From assembly GCF_900091655.1 (NCBI RefSeq), contig NZ_LT594621.1, positions 2,046,001 through 2,110,000 of the forward strand: a stretch of 64,000 nucleotides of DNA, written 5' to 3'. Below the pieces are notes generated by a model, which made no database searches, was not told where the DNA came from, and worked only from the letters and a program-made list of their open reading frames with translations. Positions 63,267-64,000 of the stretch are shown one piece after another. Numbering within the stretch: the stretch's first letter is position 1; each line of letters opens with the position of its first letter. The position numbers and the translations under genes are program-made. Origin of the DNA: Culturomica massiliensis. GTDB taxonomy: Bacteria > Bacteroidota > Bacteroidia > Bacteroidales > Marinifilaceae.

Positions 63267-64000
63267 ATGGGAAGAGGAAAAAAACCAGTATTGGAAAATG
63301 TTGAAATAAAAAAAATAGCAGCAGAAGGTAAATCCATTGCCTACGTCGATGAAAAAGTACTATTCGTCCCCAACACCGTACCGGGAGACATCGTCGATGT
63401 GCAAGTAACACGTAAGAGAAAAAGCTTCCTGGAAGGATTTGTAATCAACATCCGCAAACTTTCCGAATGGAGAACCGAGCCGTTTTGTGCTCATTTTGGT
63501 ATTTGCGGCGGTTGTAAATGGCAAAACCTCCCTTACGAGAAACAACTTGAATTCAAACAGCAGGAAGTCATCGACAACTTACAACGCATCGGAAAAATAG
63601 AATTACAAAACATTCGTCCGATCATCGGTTCCCCGAAAACCCGGGAATACCGCAATAAACTCGAATTCACATTTTGCAACAAACGTTTTTTGACACGGGA
63701 AGAAATCGGACGGGACGAATCAATCGCACGTACACCGGCTGTAGGCTTCCACGTTCCGGGATTATTCGACAAGATCGTAGATATCGAAACCTGTTACCTG
63801 CAAGGCTTTCCTTCTAATGAGATCCGTAACTTTATCAGACAATATGCTATCACCCAAGGACTCCCTTTCTTTGATATCCGGAATCAGGAAGGTTTTTTGC
63901 GTACATTAATCATCCGAACGGCATCTACCGGCGACACCATGGTTATCCTCGCCTTTTTCCATGAAGACCGGGAAGCCCGGGAAGCCCTGCTAAACACATT
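63267..64000 (+). CDS. rlmD: 23S rRNA (uracil-5)-methyltransferase, RlmD-like (3' end outside window)
   Basis: The start MGRGKKPVLENVEIKKIAAE at 63267 is open to the window edge (about 244 codons). A TRAM-like OB domain is visible at about residues 8-65 and then the iron-sulfur Cys set CAHFGICGGC with a further Cys downstream (DIETCYLQGF). These mark the RlmD/RumA family that methylates U1939 of 23S rRNA using S-adenosylmethionine. The catalytic domain lies mainly beyond the window, so the family could be RlmD or a close relative (TrmA-like). It starts 83 bases after the sirtuin stop. Confidence 0.9.
   Translation, partial: MGRGKKPVLENVEIKKIAAEGKSIAYVDEKVLFVPNTVPGDIVDVQVTRKRKSFLEGFVINIRKLSEWRTEPFCAHFGICGGCKWQNLPYEKQLEFKQQEVIDNLQRIGKIELQNIRPIIGSPKTREYRNKLEFTFCNKRFLTREEIGRDESIARTPAVGFHVPGLFDKIVDIETCYLQGFPSNEIRNFIRQYAITQGLPFFDIRNQEGFLRTLIIRTASTGDTMVILAFFHEDREAREALLNT

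Noticed and set aside
1..64000. tRNA, rRNA or riboswitch genes
   Set aside because: No cloverleaf, rRNA-like stretch or known riboswitch core was recognised in the gaps.

Overview
The window comes from a Bacteroidales-type Bacteroidota chromosome. The evidence is a SusC/SusD pair with an ECF sigma/FecR module, Mfa/FimB-type lipoproteins, a PorP/SprF partner with a type IX (type B) cargo, BACON and FISUMP-like surface lipoproteins, and repeated promoters with the Bacteroidetes -7 box TAnnTTTG. An Odoribacter-like or Butyricimonas-like genus is a guess from gene content; nothing here fixes the species.

Layout. (1) 1-2245: end of an unknown gene, a tiny membrane peptide, and a secreted DUF4468/flavin-reductase-like fusion. 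(2) 2339-16706: a complete type III-B CRISPR-Cas locus. The 16-repeat array lies at the low-coordinate end, then a 446-bp AT-rich leader, then one tightly packed minus-strand operon read in the order cas6, a DHH(NrN-like)-CorA fusion, a small two-TM coiled-coil protein, cmr1, cas10/cmr2, cmr3, cmr4, cmr5, cmr6, RT-cas1 and cas2. The operon looks AT-richer than its neighbours. (3) 16800-25200: housekeeping and small genes (membrane protein, glyA, serine hydrolase, coaD, biotin-dependent carboxyltransferase, RluA-family synthase, acidic protein, AcpH-like). (4) 25400-40800: NlpC/P60 lipoprotein, then ECF sigma, FecR, SusC with STN domain, SusD, Mx1-type metallopeptidase, DUF4302, and three BACON/FISUMP paralogues: one signal-regulated surface-acquisition locus. 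(5) 40890-48173: thioredoxin, two PepSY-like proteins, HAD phosphatase, SF1 helicase, sensor kinase/response regulator, second thioredoxin. (6) 48203-51901: four tandem FimB/Mfa2-like lipoproteins. (7) 52214-64000: YaaA, PorP/SprF plus a 2,665-residue multi-Ig type IX cargo, sirtuin, and the start of rlmD.

The most interesting system is the CRISPR locus. Its Cas10 has the GGDD cyclase motif but no HD nuclease domain, so the defensive output should be a nucleotide second messenger. The CorA effector is fused to a DHH phosphoesterase of the NrN type. By analogy with the SAM-AMP pathway shown for Bacteroides fragilis Cmr, effector and signal-degrading enzyme would sit in one polypeptide, followed with a 4-bp overlap by an uncharacterised membrane coiled-coil protein that may be a third effector component. 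RT-Cas1 suggests spacer capture from RNA. The leader carries five copies of TTCGCAAA in either orientation, and one spacer is present three times in a row.

Gene starts were moved from the longest possible reading to a downstream ATG where a promoter, signal peptide or family start required it (glyA, RluA-like, fecR, DUF4302, third BACON protein, helicase, second thioredoxin, fourth FimB-like, yaaA, giant cargo, cmr6). No tRNA or rRNA gene was recognised.
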